Positions 16,235 to 25,443 of a stretch of DNA of 64,000 nucleotides are shown here, piece by piece. Position 1 is the stretch's first letter; each line of letters starts with the position of its first letter. The position numbers were made by a program, and so were the translations under genes. Origin of the DNA: Oscillospiraceae bacterium (GTDB lineage Bacteria; Bacillota; Clostridia; Oscillospirales; CAG-272); the NCBI GenBank assembly GCA_015064445.1, contig SVSE01000008.1, forward strand, positions 1 through 64,000. Reading direction: 5' to 3'. A model generated the notes under the pieces. It searched no databases. It was not told the origin of the DNA and was given only the letters and a program-made list of their open reading frames with translations.

Positions 16235-17092
16235 TTATTTTTTATCGAAATATTTTCTGCGCTCGGTTGAAATGCGCATCATCTCACGCATTTTTTCCGT
16301 ATCTTCATTTTCAAGGGCATCGCGCAATTCCTTGAACTTGGACAAAAAGAGGTCCATTTGAGAGATAAGCTCGTCCTTGTTGAGCAAGAAAAGCTCACTC
16401 CACATAGCATCGTTTATCTTTGCAATTCTTGTAAGGTCACGGAAGGAGTCTCCTGTATAATCAACAAGATTCTTGCTCTCCTTACAATCCATAAGAGAAA
16501 CTGCAATACAGTGTGTTAGCTGTGAGAGGAAGCCTATCATCTCATCGTGCTTTTCAGGCGAAAGCTCGCAGACTGTTTTAAAGCCGAGCAAGCGTCCTAT
16601 CTGCTTTGTTGTTTCAATTGCGGATTCTGTATTTTTTTCAGTAGGTGTAACAATATAGTTGGCTTGAGCAAAAATAGATTTATCGGCATTTTGAACACCA
16701 TATACCTCTTTACCTGCCATAGGATGCGCACCGACAAATTCAACATCGTCACGAAGCATATCCTGAATTTTGTACACGATTGGGCTTTTTACACCCGTTA
16801 CATCGGTAATGAGCGCGCCTGACTTAAAGTACGACTGGTACTTGTCAATCCAGTCAATAAACACCTTTGGATAAAGTGCGAACACCACCACATCAAATTT
16901 TGACACATAGTCCTCTGTAACCTCGGTTGTACCGTGGGCAATCAGTCCGTTTTCGACAGCATAATCAATCGAAGACTGACTTCTTGTGATTGCGCCGACC
17001 TCGTAGCCCAAATCGGTCAATGCCTGTGCATAGCTACCGCCGATAAGTCCAAGACCTACTATCAGAAATTTTACATCATTTATTACTTTCAT
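16235..17092 (-). CDS. tyrA: prephenate dehydrogenase
   Basis: A 285-residue NAD-dependent enzyme that converts prephenate to 4-hydroxyphenylpyruvate for tyrosine. The N-terminus has a Rossmann motif VGLGLIGGSYA; AHPMAGKE near residue 127 and SQLTHCIAVSL near 195 are family signatures. No ACT domain is present at the C-terminus. The ATG at 17092 was chosen because it overlaps the aroA stop as ATGA and has GAGGA upstream; a second ATG five codons earlier lies inside aroA. Confidence 0.94.
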   Translation of the reverse strand: MKVINDVKFLIVGLGLIGGSYAQALTDLGYEVGAITRSQSSIDYAVENGLIAHGTTEVTEDYVSKFDVVVFALYPKVFIDWIDKYQSYFKSGALITDVTGVKSPIVYKIQDMLRDDVEFVGAHPMAGKEVYGVQNADKSIFAQANYIVTPTEKNTESAIETTKQIGRLLGFKTVCELSPEKHDEMIGFLSQLTHCIAVSLMDCKESKNLVDYTGDSFRDLTRIAKINDAMWSELFLLNKDELISQMDLFLSKFKELRDALENEDTEKMREMMRISTERRKYFDKK

Positions 17093-18291
17093 TTTAATTC
17101 CTCGCATTTGACACTATGAGCGCGCAATACCTCGAAAAAGTCAGGGTAGCTCTTTGACACGGCCTCTGCACCGTCAATTTCAGCGCCAACAGCTGTTGCA
17201 AGCACGCTTAATGCCATCGCTATTCTATGGTCATTGTGGGAGCTAAGTGGCACGCATGGCGCTTTTAGCTCTCCCTTGTTTATTTTCACTGCGTTTTCAT
17301 ACACATCTACGCGAATTCCAAGCTTAGAAAGCTCCTCTGCCATAGCAGATGCACGGTCGCTTTCCTTGATTTTGAGTCGTCTTGTGCCTGTGATATATCC
17401 ACCCTCGCAATAAGCGCAGAGTGCAAATAATACAGGTGCAAGGTCGGGGCAAGAGGAAATGTCTGCCTCTAAATATCCCTTTTTAATTTGCTCAAAAAGC
17501 TCAAGGTATGCCTTGTCTCCCTGCTTAGATGCGTAATTTAAGCCATTTACAGACACAGGTGCGCCCAAAATTTTAAACGCATCAAGGAACGCAGAGTTCG
17601 AAAAGTCGCCCTCTACTATCGTGTCCTGGCTAATATATTTTTGATTTCCCTTAATATAAAACTCGTTGTCTGCTCTTTCCACGATTTCAATACCAAAACG
17701 AGAAAGGCAATCAAGTGTGATATCTATGTATGGTCTGCTTTCAAGCTCGGTTGTGATTTTCACAACACTATCGCCATCGAGCATTGGCAAGGCGAAAAGC
17801 AAGCCTGTAATAAACTGACTGCTTATGTCTCCTCTTACCTCGTATGTGCCAGAGCGAAGCTTGCCATCAAAGCGTATAGAATCCTTTGTATATTCTACTG
17901 AAATTCCACACAATGCACAAATATCCTCGTAAACGCTTATACCACGAGAAATCAAGCGTTCTGTTCCCTTAAATACGCACACTCCCCCTCGCGAAAGTGC
18001 GATAGGAATGAAAAATCTAAGTGTGCTTCCGCTCTCTCGGCAATTGAACTCGTTGCCAAGAGGTGCGCCTTTTTTCTGAAAAACAACCACATCGCCCGAC
18101 TGGGCGTAGGCTACCCCAAGCGCCTTTACTGAATCAAGAGTTGCCAAAATATCCTCGCTTGGTGCGATGCCAGAAACAGTACATTCCTCGCCCGAGAGTG
18201 CCGAGCAAATAAGAAGCCTGTGTGCATAGCTTTTCGAGGGTGGGGCATTAAATACTCCACTTGGCAAGCCCTTTTCTATTTTGATTTTCAT
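17089..18291 (-). CDS. aroA: 3-phosphoshikimate 1-carboxyvinyltransferase (EPSP synthase)
   Basis: A 400-residue enzyme that joins shikimate-3-phosphate and PEP. Seen: PPSKSYAHR near residue 17, ESGSTLRFF near 86, the active-site region CPDLAPVLFALCA near 283, and KESDRASAM near 310. The segment equivalent to NAGTAMRP of E. coli reads ESGSTLRF here, so the proline is replaced by phenylalanine; this changes the glyphosate-contact loop, though its effect cannot be told. The start codon overlaps the aroQ stop by 4 bp. Confidence 0.95.
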   Translation of the reverse strand: MKIKIEKGLPSGVFNAPPSKSYAHRLLICSALSGEECTVSGIAPSEDILATLDSVKALGVAYAQSGDVVVFQKKGAPLGNEFNCRESGSTLRFFIPIALSRGGVCVFKGTERLISRGISVYEDICALCGISVEYTKDSIRFDGKLRSGTYEVRGDISSQFITGLLFALPMLDGDSVVKITTELESRPYIDITLDCLSRFGIEIVERADNEFYIKGNQKYISQDTIVEGDFSNSAFLDAFKILGAPVSVNGLNYASKQGDKAYLELFEQIKKGYLEADISSCPDLAPVLFALCAYCEGGYITGTRRLKIKESDRASAMAEELSKLGIRVDVYENAVKINKGELKAPCVPLSSHNDHRIAMALSVLATAVGAEIDGAEAVSKSYPDFFEVLRAHSVKCEELK

Positions 18292-18731
18292 TTTTTCTCT
18301 TTCATTCTTTCTATTAAAAAGTCGATAGCCTCGGTATAGCCTGCAAAGCCCTTACCACAAATTGTTTTTACTGCTACCTGTCTTACATAGCTTATACTTC
18401 TAAAATCCTCTCTTGCGCTAACATCGGAGATGTGAACCTCAACAGTTGGAATAGAAACCGCCTTTAAGGCATCAAGAATTGCTATGCTTGTATGTGTATA
18501 GGCTGCTGGATTGAAAACAATTCCGTCAACCTTATCATAATATGCCTTTTGAATTGCGTCAACCAAATCGCCCTCGTGATTAGATTGATAGAACTCAACC
18601 TTAACCTTGCGAGTAAGCGCGTGGTCGGTTACGATTTGAACAAGGTCATTATAGGTGTTGCCACCATATATTTCTGGCTCTCTTATGCCAAGAAAGTTAA
18701 TATTTGGTCCGTTAAGAACAAGAATTTTCAT
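18288..18731 (-). CDS. aroQ: 3-dehydroquinate dehydratase type II
   Basis: A 147-residue dodecameric-type dehydratase. Seen: LNGPNINFLGIREPEIYG with the catalytic Tyr near residue 22, the flexible-loop SNHEGDLVDAI near 50, FNPAAYTHTS near 73, and VEVHISDVSARE near 97. Length is typical. It overlaps both neighbours by 4 bp (ATGA), so translation is probably coupled. Confidence 0.96.
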   Translation of the reverse strand: MKILVLNGPNINFLGIREPEIYGGNTYNDLVQIVTDHALTRKVKVEFYQSNHEGDLVDAIQKAYYDKVDGIVFNPAAYTHTSIAILDALKAVSIPTVEVHISDVSAREDFRSISYVRQVAVKTICGKGFAGYTEAIDFLIERMKEKK

Positions 18732-19966
18732 CCAAAAAATTCTCCTTTTATAATCTCTGCGACCTGTACAACAGTTCCGTTTGCAGGAACTACAGCATCT
18801 GCGCAGGATATGTATTTTGAATATCTTTCGTTATATCTTTTTCTTAGTGCTTCGTAATCAGATGCTGTTGGACGGTCCGAGGTTGGAGTCAAAAGGTCAA
18901 GCGCGCGATTAAGGAAATAAACGCGACCATTCTGCTTCATATATCTTACATTCTCGTCCCTTAGGATTGCGCCACCACCTGTGGCGATAATTGCACCATT
19001 TTTGGCGCAAGCCTCTTTTACTGCCTCACTCTCAACCTCACGGAATTTTTCCTCTCCATAAAGAGCAAAATATTCAGAGATTTCCATACCTATCCTCTTC
19101 ACAATTTCGTCATCGGTGTCGATTAGCTCTCTACCTGTTTGTGAGGCAAGATAATGTCCTACTGTTGTTTTGCCACACGATGGCATTCCAACAAGGACGA
19201 TATTTTCCTTTTGTGAAAGGATTTCGTTAAAGGTAGCTGTGCAAAGCTCCTCACTTATTTTGTTGCCTGTAAATATTTCAGATGCATAAATAGCCTGTGA
19301 AACGAGCATATAAAGACCACTCTCAGCCTTTATTCCCTTTTTTCTCGCATCGAGAACTATATTTGTGCGAAGTGGATTATAAACAACATCAATTAGTCCC
19401 TCGAGCTTTGGAAAGTCGTTTACATCTATTATTTTGCCCTCGTTTTTAGGATACATTCCTACAGGAGTTGTATTTAGTATAAATTCTGCATCAGAATGCT
19501 CATTTAATACATCCTTATATAGAACATCGGCGCCCTCGCCCTCTCGTCCTACGCGAACGATTTGTCTTACTCCCAAATCACTCAAAACAGCGTATCCTGT
19601 TTTTGCAGTTCCACCACAGCCGAGAATAAGAGCCTTTTTATCCTTCAAATCTATTTTGTTGCGAAGGATAAGCGCACGCATTCCCATATAGTCGGTGTTA
19701 TAGCCATAAAGCTTACCGTTTTCGTTTTTAACGGTATTAACAGCGCCTATTTTTTTTGCATTATCGGAAACGAAATAAAGGTATGGGATTGCCTTTTCCT
19801 TATACGGAATAGTTATATTGATGCCCTCAAAGGTGGGATTTGACAAGAAATCTCCAAGCGCATCGGGTGCTATCTCATGAATTTCGTATTTATAATCTGC
19901 TATTCTTTCGTGAATTTCGCGTGAGAAGCTATGTCCTAAATGCTCTCCTATAAGTCCGTATCTCAT
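18728..19966 (-). CDS. aroE-aroK: fused shikimate dehydrogenase - shikimate kinase
   Basis: A 412-residue bifunctional protein. Residues 1-250 are shikimate dehydrogenase: GHSFSREIH at 11, catalytic Lys56 (IPYKEK) and Asp92 (YNTDY), and the NADP motif GCGGTAKTG at 116. Residues 254-412 are shikimate kinase: Walker A GMPSCGKT at 260-267, IDTDDEI near 282, and the shikimate-binding GGG at 330-332. The two domains catalyse consecutive steps, so fusion could channel shikimate. It overlaps aroC and aroQ by 4 bp each. There is no separate aroE or aroK in the window. Confidence 0.95.
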   Translation of the reverse strand: MRYGLIGEHLGHSFSREIHERIADYKYEIHEIAPDALGDFLSNPTFEGINITIPYKEKAIPYLYFVSDNAKKIGAVNTVKNENGKLYGYNTDYMGMRALILRNKIDLKDKKALILGCGGTAKTGYAVLSDLGVRQIVRVGREGEGADVLYKDVLNEHSDAEFILNTTPVGMYPKNEGKIIDVNDFPKLEGLIDVVYNPLRTNIVLDARKKGIKAESGLYMLVSQAIYASEIFTGNKISEELCTATFNEILSQKENIVLVGMPSCGKTTVGHYLASQTGRELIDTDDEIVKRIGMEISEYFALYGEEKFREVESEAVKEACAKNGAIIATGGGAILRDENVRYMKQNGRVYFLNRALDLLTPTSDRPTASDYEALRKRYNERYSKYISCADAVVPANGTVVQVAEIIKGEFFG

Positions 19967-21057
19967 TTTATGCCTTTCAAGAAAATATCTGTTCCATATC
20001 TTTGGGCAATCATATCAGCAACTGCAAGCGCACAAACGCTATCTACTACAACACATGCACGTCTTACGATTGCAGGGTCGTGTCTGCCCTTTATTTGAAG
20101 TGTTACCTGCTCGCCACTTGTAAAGTCAACTGTGTCCTGCTCCTTAGCAATTGATGGTGTCGGCTTTATAGCGAGGTTAAGCACGATTGGCATTCCGTTT
20201 GTAATTCCACCGTTTATGCCACCGTTATTATTTGTTTTTGTTGTAATTTTTCCACCCTTTATTTCAAAGGCGTCATTTGCCTGGCTTCCTCTCATTTTTG
20301 CCATATCGAAGCCAGCGCCAAATTCGATTCCCTTAACGCCACCTACTGAGAATAGTGCGTGGCTCAAAATGCTCTCAACGCTATCGAACCAAGGCTCTCC
20401 AACGCCTGCGGGAATTCCGTAAATTGCTGTCTGCAAAATTCCACCAACACTATCGGTGTCCATTCTCGCATCCTCAATTTGCGCAATCATCTTATCGCCC
20501 TTGTCTATATCAAGAACTGGGAATTTAGCCGATGCAAGTGCGTCTATTTCTGCGCTAATGTTATCAAAAGCGTTATCACGAACACCTGCACATTCAAGAA
20601 TGTGAGTGCCGATTTTTATGTTTATTTTTTCGAGCGCCTTCATAGCAATAGCGCCTGCTGCCACAATAGAAGCTGTAATTCTACCCGAGAAGTGTCCACC
20701 ACCACGATAGTCCTCGAAGCCGTGATACTTGCAATATGCGCTATAATCTGCGTGGGAGGGTCTTGCCTTGCCATACTGATAATCAGCGCTTTTTGTATTC
20801 TCGTTAGGAATTACGATAGCAATAGGTGTGCCTGTGGTTTTGCCCTCAAAAACACCACTTAAAATGCTATAATTGTCCTTTTCAACGCGGGGAGTGTCCG
20901 TTTTTCCACTTGGACGACGCTTTGAAAGCTGTGCGTCGATAAAGTCGAGGTCAACCTCTATTCCAGGACAAAGTCCGTCGATTACTGCGCCTATGGCATC
21001 TCCGTGACTTTCTCCAAATATTGTCACGGCTATGCTTTGACCGAATGTATTTTTCAT
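19963..21057 (-). CDS. aroC: chorismate synthase
   Basis: A 364-residue FMN-dependent enzyme that makes chorismate from EPSP. Seen: GESHGDAIGAVIDG near residue 14, RRPSGKTDTPR near 48, GGGHFSGRITA near 118, and RHDPAIVRRA near 325. Length is typical. One base separates its ATG from the aroB stop (TGA-T-ATG), and GGAGAT serves as ribosome site. Confidence 0.97.
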   Translation of the reverse strand: MKNTFGQSIAVTIFGESHGDAIGAVIDGLCPGIEVDLDFIDAQLSKRRPSGKTDTPRVEKDNYSILSGVFEGKTTGTPIAIVIPNENTKSADYQYGKARPSHADYSAYCKYHGFEDYRGGGHFSGRITASIVAAGAIAMKALEKINIKIGTHILECAGVRDNAFDNISAEIDALASAKFPVLDIDKGDKMIAQIEDARMDTDSVGGILQTAIYGIPAGVGEPWFDSVESILSHALFSVGGVKGIEFGAGFDMAKMRGSQANDAFEIKGGKITTKTNNNGGINGGITNGMPIVLNLAIKPTPSIAKEQDTVDFTSGEQVTLQIKGRHDPAIVRRACVVVDSVCALAVADMIAQRYGTDIFLKGIK

Positions 21058-21058
21058 A

Positions 21059-22069
21059 TCAAAATATCTCCGTTATATATTTTTTCATATCTGACACCTT
21101 GATTTTTTTCATTTCAAAGGTGCCTATTTCCTCACAAAATACTACTGTTACCTCGTCGCCTGACGCCTTTTTGTCATGAGTGATAAAATCAATTAGCTTG
21201 TCTGCATCTGCCTTTATTTCAGTTGGCAGATTATATTTTTTAAGCACAGGCAATAGTCTTTCTCTAACGCTCTTAGCGCTCATGGGAAGCATTCCAAGTG
21301 AAACGCACTCTCCGTGAAGCAATGCTCCAAGGTTATTGTCGCTTTCAATTGCGTGTCCTATTGTGTGTCCGAAGTTAAGCACACGACGGAGTCCCTGCTC
21401 CTTTGCGTCCTTTTCAACCACATCGCGCTTGATTTTAAGAGATTTTTCAATTATTTCGTCAATATCGTCACCCAGACTCTCGCTTCTTTCAATTAATTCA
21501 AAAAGCGCCTTATCGAAATTGAGCGACATTTTTATTGCCTCAGCCATACCTGCGCTAACTTGTCTTTTATCAAGAGTTGCAAGCGTGTTTGAGTCAATAA
21601 CTACTCTTTTGGGCTGATAAAATGCACCAACTATATTCTTAACGCCAAGAAAATCTATTGCAACCTTTCCACCTATCGAGGAGTCAACCTGTGACAAAAG
21701 TGTGGTTGGAATGTTATAAAAATCAACGCCCCTCATATAGCTTGACGCAACGAAGCCTGCAAGGTCGCCAACAACGCCACCACCAACTGCGACAACGCAA
21801 TCTGTACGAGTAAATGATGCCTTTACCATTTCGCCAAGAAGCATTGCGTAATTATCAAGGCACTTGCTCGCCTCTCCCTGCTCAATTGTCACAATGTAAG
21901 GGTCCTTACATTTGTCAGCCACAGCCTTAGCATATTCTGCGGGAACGCCACTATCGGTTACAATAAGAGCCTTGCGATTAAGGTTCAAAAGCTCGTCCAC
22001 GCGAGAGAGTGCCCCACGCTCGAGTATTATATCGTAGCTTTGCTCTGCTAAATTCACCGAGATTGTCAT
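21059..22069 (-). CDS. aroB: 3-dehydroquinate synthase
   Basis: A 336-residue NAD- and metal-dependent cyclase. Seen: GGGVVGDLAGF near residue 96, STLLSQVDSSIGGK-like motif TTLLSQVDSSIGGKVAID near 121, and the zinc-binding FGHTIGHAIE near 233. The ATG follows AAGAGGT, 10 bp after pheA. Confidence 0.96.
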   Translation of the reverse strand: MTISVNLAEQSYDIILERGALSRVDELLNLNRKALIVTDSGVPAEYAKAVADKCKDPYIVTIEQGEASKCLDNYAMLLGEMVKASFTRTDCVVAVGGGVVGDLAGFVASSYMRGVDFYNIPTTLLSQVDSSIGGKVAIDFLGVKNIVGAFYQPKRVVIDSNTLATLDKRQVSAGMAEAIKMSLNFDKALFELIERSESLGDDIDEIIEKSLKIKRDVVEKDAKEQGLRRVLNFGHTIGHAIESDNNLGALLHGECVSLGMLPMSAKSVRERLLPVLKKYNLPTEIKADADKLIDFITHDKKASGDEVTVVFCEEIGTFEMKKIKVSDMKKYITEIF

Positions 22070-22079
22070 TTTATACCTC

Positions 22080-23177
22080 TTATTTTATGTCTCTTGTTTG
22101 GTATGTACCTGCCAAGCGCAAGCGGTCTGTTGTAGCGCCAAGCGCCCTTAGCATCTCCTTGCCCTCTGCTGTATCAATGCTTCCGTCTGCCTCAATGTAG
22201 AAATAGTAGCTCCAAAGAAGCTCCTTCATAGGACGGGAGCGAAGGTTTCTCATATTAAATCCGTGTGCACCGATTATATCAAGCGTCTTTGCAAGTGCAC
22301 CAGCCTCGTTCTTAACTGTAAATGTAAGAATAAAGTGGTTATTCATCTTGCCTTGTGACTTAACATTATTTTGTGCGCGTGAAAATACTGCAAAGCGAGT
22401 TGTATTATTTCTGCTTGTGTTTACAGCATTTTCGATTATTTTAAGTCCAAATATTTTTGCTGTTTCATCAGATGCGATAGCGCCTATGCTTGTATCTGCC
22501 TTTTCCCTAACGAACTGAGCTGCAACCGCTGTATTTGAAAATGGCTCACTCTCATAGCCGTGCTTTTCAATAAATTCAGCGCATTGAGAGAGCGCCTGTG
22601 GATGGCTTACAACTCTCTTAATAGAATCGAGTGTTGCGGCCTCAACGCCCATAAGGTTATGAACGATTTCAAGGTCAATTACCTGATTTACATAAAGAGA
22701 ACCCGAGAAAATGAGGTCCATAACTGTACCAACATCTCCTGCATAGCTATTCTCAATAGGAAGCACACACGCATCACATTCTCCTTTTTCCACAGCATTA
22801 TATGCGCTGGCAAAATCGGAATAGGACACAGGATTTCCCTCTGGAAAAAGCTTCTTAGTAGCGATATATGCATATGCACCAGGCACGCCACTATAAGCAA
22901 CCTTTATTCCCTCATTGAGCCTTGATTGATATGAGCGAGAAATTGCCATTGTTTCCTTCAAGAACTGTACATAATATTCACGCACAGCTTGATTTTCAAT
23001 AAAGGATGCATTCTTGCTTATTATTTCATTTTCTCTTGAGGTATCAAGAATAGGAAGCGCGTGCTCCTTCTTATATGAAGCGACCATTTCTGATGCCTGC
23101 ATTCTCTTTTCAAAAAGCCTCGCCATCTCAGCGTCAACTTCATTGATTATTTTTCTTGCCTTTTCAAGCTCATTCAT
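22080..23177 (-). CDS. pheA: bifunctional chorismate mutase / prephenate dehydratase
   Basis: A 365-residue P-protein for phenylalanine. Residues 1-85 form an AroQ-type chorismate mutase (KIINEVDAEMARLFEKRM). Residues about 92-270 form the dehydratase (GVPGAYAYIATKKLFP, then NNTTRFAVFSR with the key TRF). Residues about 282-355 form an ACT domain (ALAKTLDIIGAHGFNMRNLRSRP), the usual site of phenylalanine feedback. The ATG at 23177 is preferred; in-frame TTG and GTG codons lie 3-4 codons upstream. It is the first gene of the operon, about 30 bp after the predicted transcription start, so there is no room for a classical attenuator. Confidence 0.94.
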   Translation of the reverse strand: MNELEKARKIINEVDAEMARLFEKRMQASEMVASYKKEHALPILDTSRENEIISKNASFIENQAVREYYVQFLKETMAISRSYQSRLNEGIKVAYSGVPGAYAYIATKKLFPEGNPVSYSDFASAYNAVEKGECDACVLPIENSYAGDVGTVMDLIFSGSLYVNQVIDLEIVHNLMGVEAATLDSIKRVVSHPQALSQCAEFIEKHGYESEPFSNTAVAAQFVREKADTSIGAIASDETAKIFGLKIIENAVNTSRNNTTRFAVFSRAQNNVKSQGKMNNHFILTFTVKNEAGALAKTLDIIGAHGFNMRNLRSRPMKELLWSYYFYIEADGSIDTAEGKEMLRALGATTDRLRLAGTYQTRDIK

Positions 23178-23215
23178 TTTATTCACCAAATTTCTTTTAT
23201 TATATAATATAAATA

Positions 23216-23244
23216 ATTATAAACCTATAAAAAAATATTGTCAA
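23216..23244 (-). promoter_or_regulatory. consensus promoter of the aromatic operon
   Basis: Minus strand TTGACA (23244-23239), 17-bp spacer, TATAAT (23221-23216). Confidence 0.88.
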
Positions 23245-23319
23245 GCAAAGAGAAAAAATTTATTTAATTTTTTATAGTTTTTGTGTATATTTATGTATAT
23301 TTTGTGAATATATACAAAA

Positions 23320-23349
23320 AAAGAACCTACGGAAATCCGTAGGTTCTTT
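23320..23349 (-). terminator. terminator of the lipoprotein gene
   Basis: Near-perfect 14-bp palindrome (23320-23333/23336-23349) followed by a T-rich run on the minus strand. Confidence 0.88.
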
Positions 23350-23354
23350 GTAAA

Positions 23355-25211
23355 TTATGGGTTTGTTGTGTCTGGAACTGGGTCCTCACCATAGAAGTAT
23401 ACGGTTGCATCGCCATCAAGTGATGTTGACTTAACCTTAAGCTCTGTGATGTCGCCATACTCGCAAAGGTCAATAAATCCGTTGCCTGTATGGTCGATTG
23501 TTTTGCCATTTACTGTGATAACAAAGGTTGCATCCTCATCATCTGTTACGATTCTGATAACTGAAATCTTTGTCGCATCAGGATTGCTTGCATTAACTTC
23601 TTCCTTTTCCTCATTTCCTGTAAGGCTCATAGCAGGCTTATCTGACTTGCTTACTGTGATTGTTACATTGAGGCTTGTATCATCGTCAAATTCGGTTTCC
23701 TCCTCATCCCACTCGGTCTCGCCGTCGTTGTACTTGGACTCGATGTATGTGGTATCATAGAAGGACTTCTGACAATATGTACAAGTGATAACACCTGTTG
23801 GCTCACCTGCTGTGAACTGGTGGTCAGCATAGGTTGTTCCGTAAACCTTTTCCTCGGTATGATCGCAACGAGTTGTTCCGTCCTCAGCTGTATTTGTACA
23901 AGCGTGGATTGTGTACTCGTGCTTAATACATGTCTCGGCAATAGGATCTCCTACTGCATTATCCATATCAACATTGTGGTTTGTAGGATCAATTGCTGTG
24001 TAGTTGTCCTTAAAGTCATTGCCCTGACATACTGTACAGCTATATACTGTATAGCCCTGTCTCATACATGTTGGGGCTACAACGCTTTGAGCCTGTGCCT
24101 CCTTGTATGTGCCAAGGAATTCATTGTTTGCATCATAATTCTTGTAGTCGTGTCTACCTGTTGGGTCCTCAAATACATGCGCCTTATTCATAGCGGAGCA
24201 CTGTGTACAGTTAGGATTAGACTTATCACAGGTTGTAGAAAGATTTACCTTTCCAGCAGCTACACAAGTGGAGCAAACCTGTGCATCAACACAAGTAGCA
24301 GCAGTGCCAGGCACGTGAGCTGTGTAAGTATTTTCAATAGTTATTTCCTTTGAAACTGGGCCCTGTGCAGGTGTACCAGTACAGCCATCCTGACCTTTTC
24401 TTGAGCACTCATAGTTTCTCTTTTCAAGAGATGAGCATGTAGCAGGAGATGAAACGCCAAGGTCTACTGTATAATCGTGACCAAGAGCTGTTCCTATATC
24501 TGCTTCCTCAGTATATTCGCAACGGCTACATTTCCATACGTCGTGCTGTGCAGTTGTACATGTAGCAGCTACTGTGCTTATACGATGTGTATCAGCGTGT
24601 GGAATATCATGTCCCAATGCTGGGAAATCCTTTGGAACCTCAGTAAATGAAGGATCCTTCTCATTACAAACTGTACATCTCTTGGTTATTACACCCTCTG
24701 AGCCTGTTGTACAGGTAGGAGCGATCTCGTTGTCATAAAGTTCCTTTTCTTGATAGTTATGTCCAGGAGCGACTATAACATTAACCTTCTTTTCCTGACC
24801 ACAAACGCTACACTTTTCAACCGAGTATCCGTTTACAGTACAGGTTGCCTGAATTGTTGAGTTTTCAACTGCAACATATGTATGCTGACCTGTAGGTGGC
24901 TTCTTATCAAGCTTTGCATCACCATTTGTGTCTCCACATCTTGAGCAGGTCTGAGTTGTATAGCCCTCTGTCTTACAGGTAGGCTCAACAACTGTTGATA
25001 CGTGATCATGCCCCAATGCAGGAATGATTTCATTCTTTGTGTTTTCACACTCAGAGCACTTCATAACCTTAACGCCTGATTTAAGGCAGGTTGCAGCAGT
25101 GCCAGCCTCTGGTACTTCAACAGTATATTCGCACTCATGTCCGCATGATGTGAATGCCATTACTGTAATTACTGTAACCAAGGCAAGAAGCAATAAAAGT
25201 AATTTCTTCAT
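23355..25211 (-). CDS. lipoprotein with ATC/CxxC repeats
   Basis: A 618-residue exported protein. The N-terminus is a lipoprotein signal with lipobox FTSC, Cys23 being the anchor. Residues 30-480 contain about nine degenerate repeats of the form (P/A)-T-C-x6-10-G-Y-x5-C-x2-C-G-x6-20-(A-L)-G-H, each about 35-60 residues with three cysteines. An acidic linker (EWDEEETEFDDD) precedes a C-terminal beta-rich domain of about 110 residues. Such repeats occur in surface proteins of gut Clostridia, but no function is established; metal binding or disulfide-stabilised stalk are both possible. GAAAGGA precedes the ATG. It is monocistronic. Confidence 0.8.
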   Translation of the reverse strand: MKKLLLLLLALVTVITVMAFTSCGHECEYTVEVPEAGTAATCLKSGVKVMKCSECENTKNEIIPALGHDHVSTVVEPTCKTEGYTTQTCSRCGDTNGDAKLDKKPPTGQHTYVAVENSTIQATCTVNGYSVEKCSVCGQEKKVNVIVAPGHNYQEKELYDNEIAPTCTTGSEGVITKRCTVCNEKDPSFTEVPKDFPALGHDIPHADTHRISTVAATCTTAQHDVWKCSRCEYTEEADIGTALGHDYTVDLGVSSPATCSSLEKRNYECSRKGQDGCTGTPAQGPVSKEITIENTYTAHVPGTAATCVDAQVCSTCVAAGKVNLSTTCDKSNPNCTQCSAMNKAHVFEDPTGRHDYKNYDANNEFLGTYKEAQAQSVVAPTCMRQGYTVYSCTVCQGNDFKDNYTAIDPTNHNVDMDNAVGDPIAETCIKHEYTIHACTNTAEDGTTRCDHTEEKVYGTTYADHQFTAGEPTGVITCTYCQKSFYDTTYIESKYNDGETEWDEEETEFDDDTSLNVTITVSKSDKPAMSLTGNEEKEEVNASNPDATKISVIRIVTDDEDATFVITVNGKTIDHTGNGFIDLCEYGDITELKVKSTSLDGDATVYFYGEDPVPDTTNP

Positions 25212-25258
25212 AAAAGTAAGTCCTTTCTCAAACGCTTAATGTCGCGTTTCATAAATAT

Positions 25259-25287
25259 ATTTTACTATATAAGAGGGGATTTGTCAA
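25259..25287 (-). promoter_or_regulatory. promoter of the lipoprotein gene
   Basis: Minus strand TTGACA (25287-25282), 17-bp spacer, TAAAAT (25264-25259). Confidence 0.82.
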
Positions 25288-25410
25288 GCAAATTGAGCAT
25301 TTTCGTGCAAAAGCACAATACAAGGAGCTCTATTTTGTGTATTTTGCACAAATTCAAGCTTTCGTGTTACATGTCAAGCAATTTGTTTCAAGGTCAATTT
25401 GTCATAAGAA

Positions 25411-25440
25411 AAAAGAGCCCGCATTTAAGCGAGCCCTTTT
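25411..25440 (-). terminator. terminator of the tilS-hpt-ftsH operon
   Basis: 12-bp stem with two G-U pairs when read on the minus strand (25440-25429/25422-25411) followed by six T. On the plus strand the same pairs would be mismatches, so it acts in one direction. Confidence 0.85.
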
Positions 25441-25443
25441 GCT

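Noticed and set aside
23820-24353. A 177-codon plus-strand frame opposite the lipoprotein
   Set aside because: The many Cys and Ile codons are the mirror of the cysteine repeats on the other strand.
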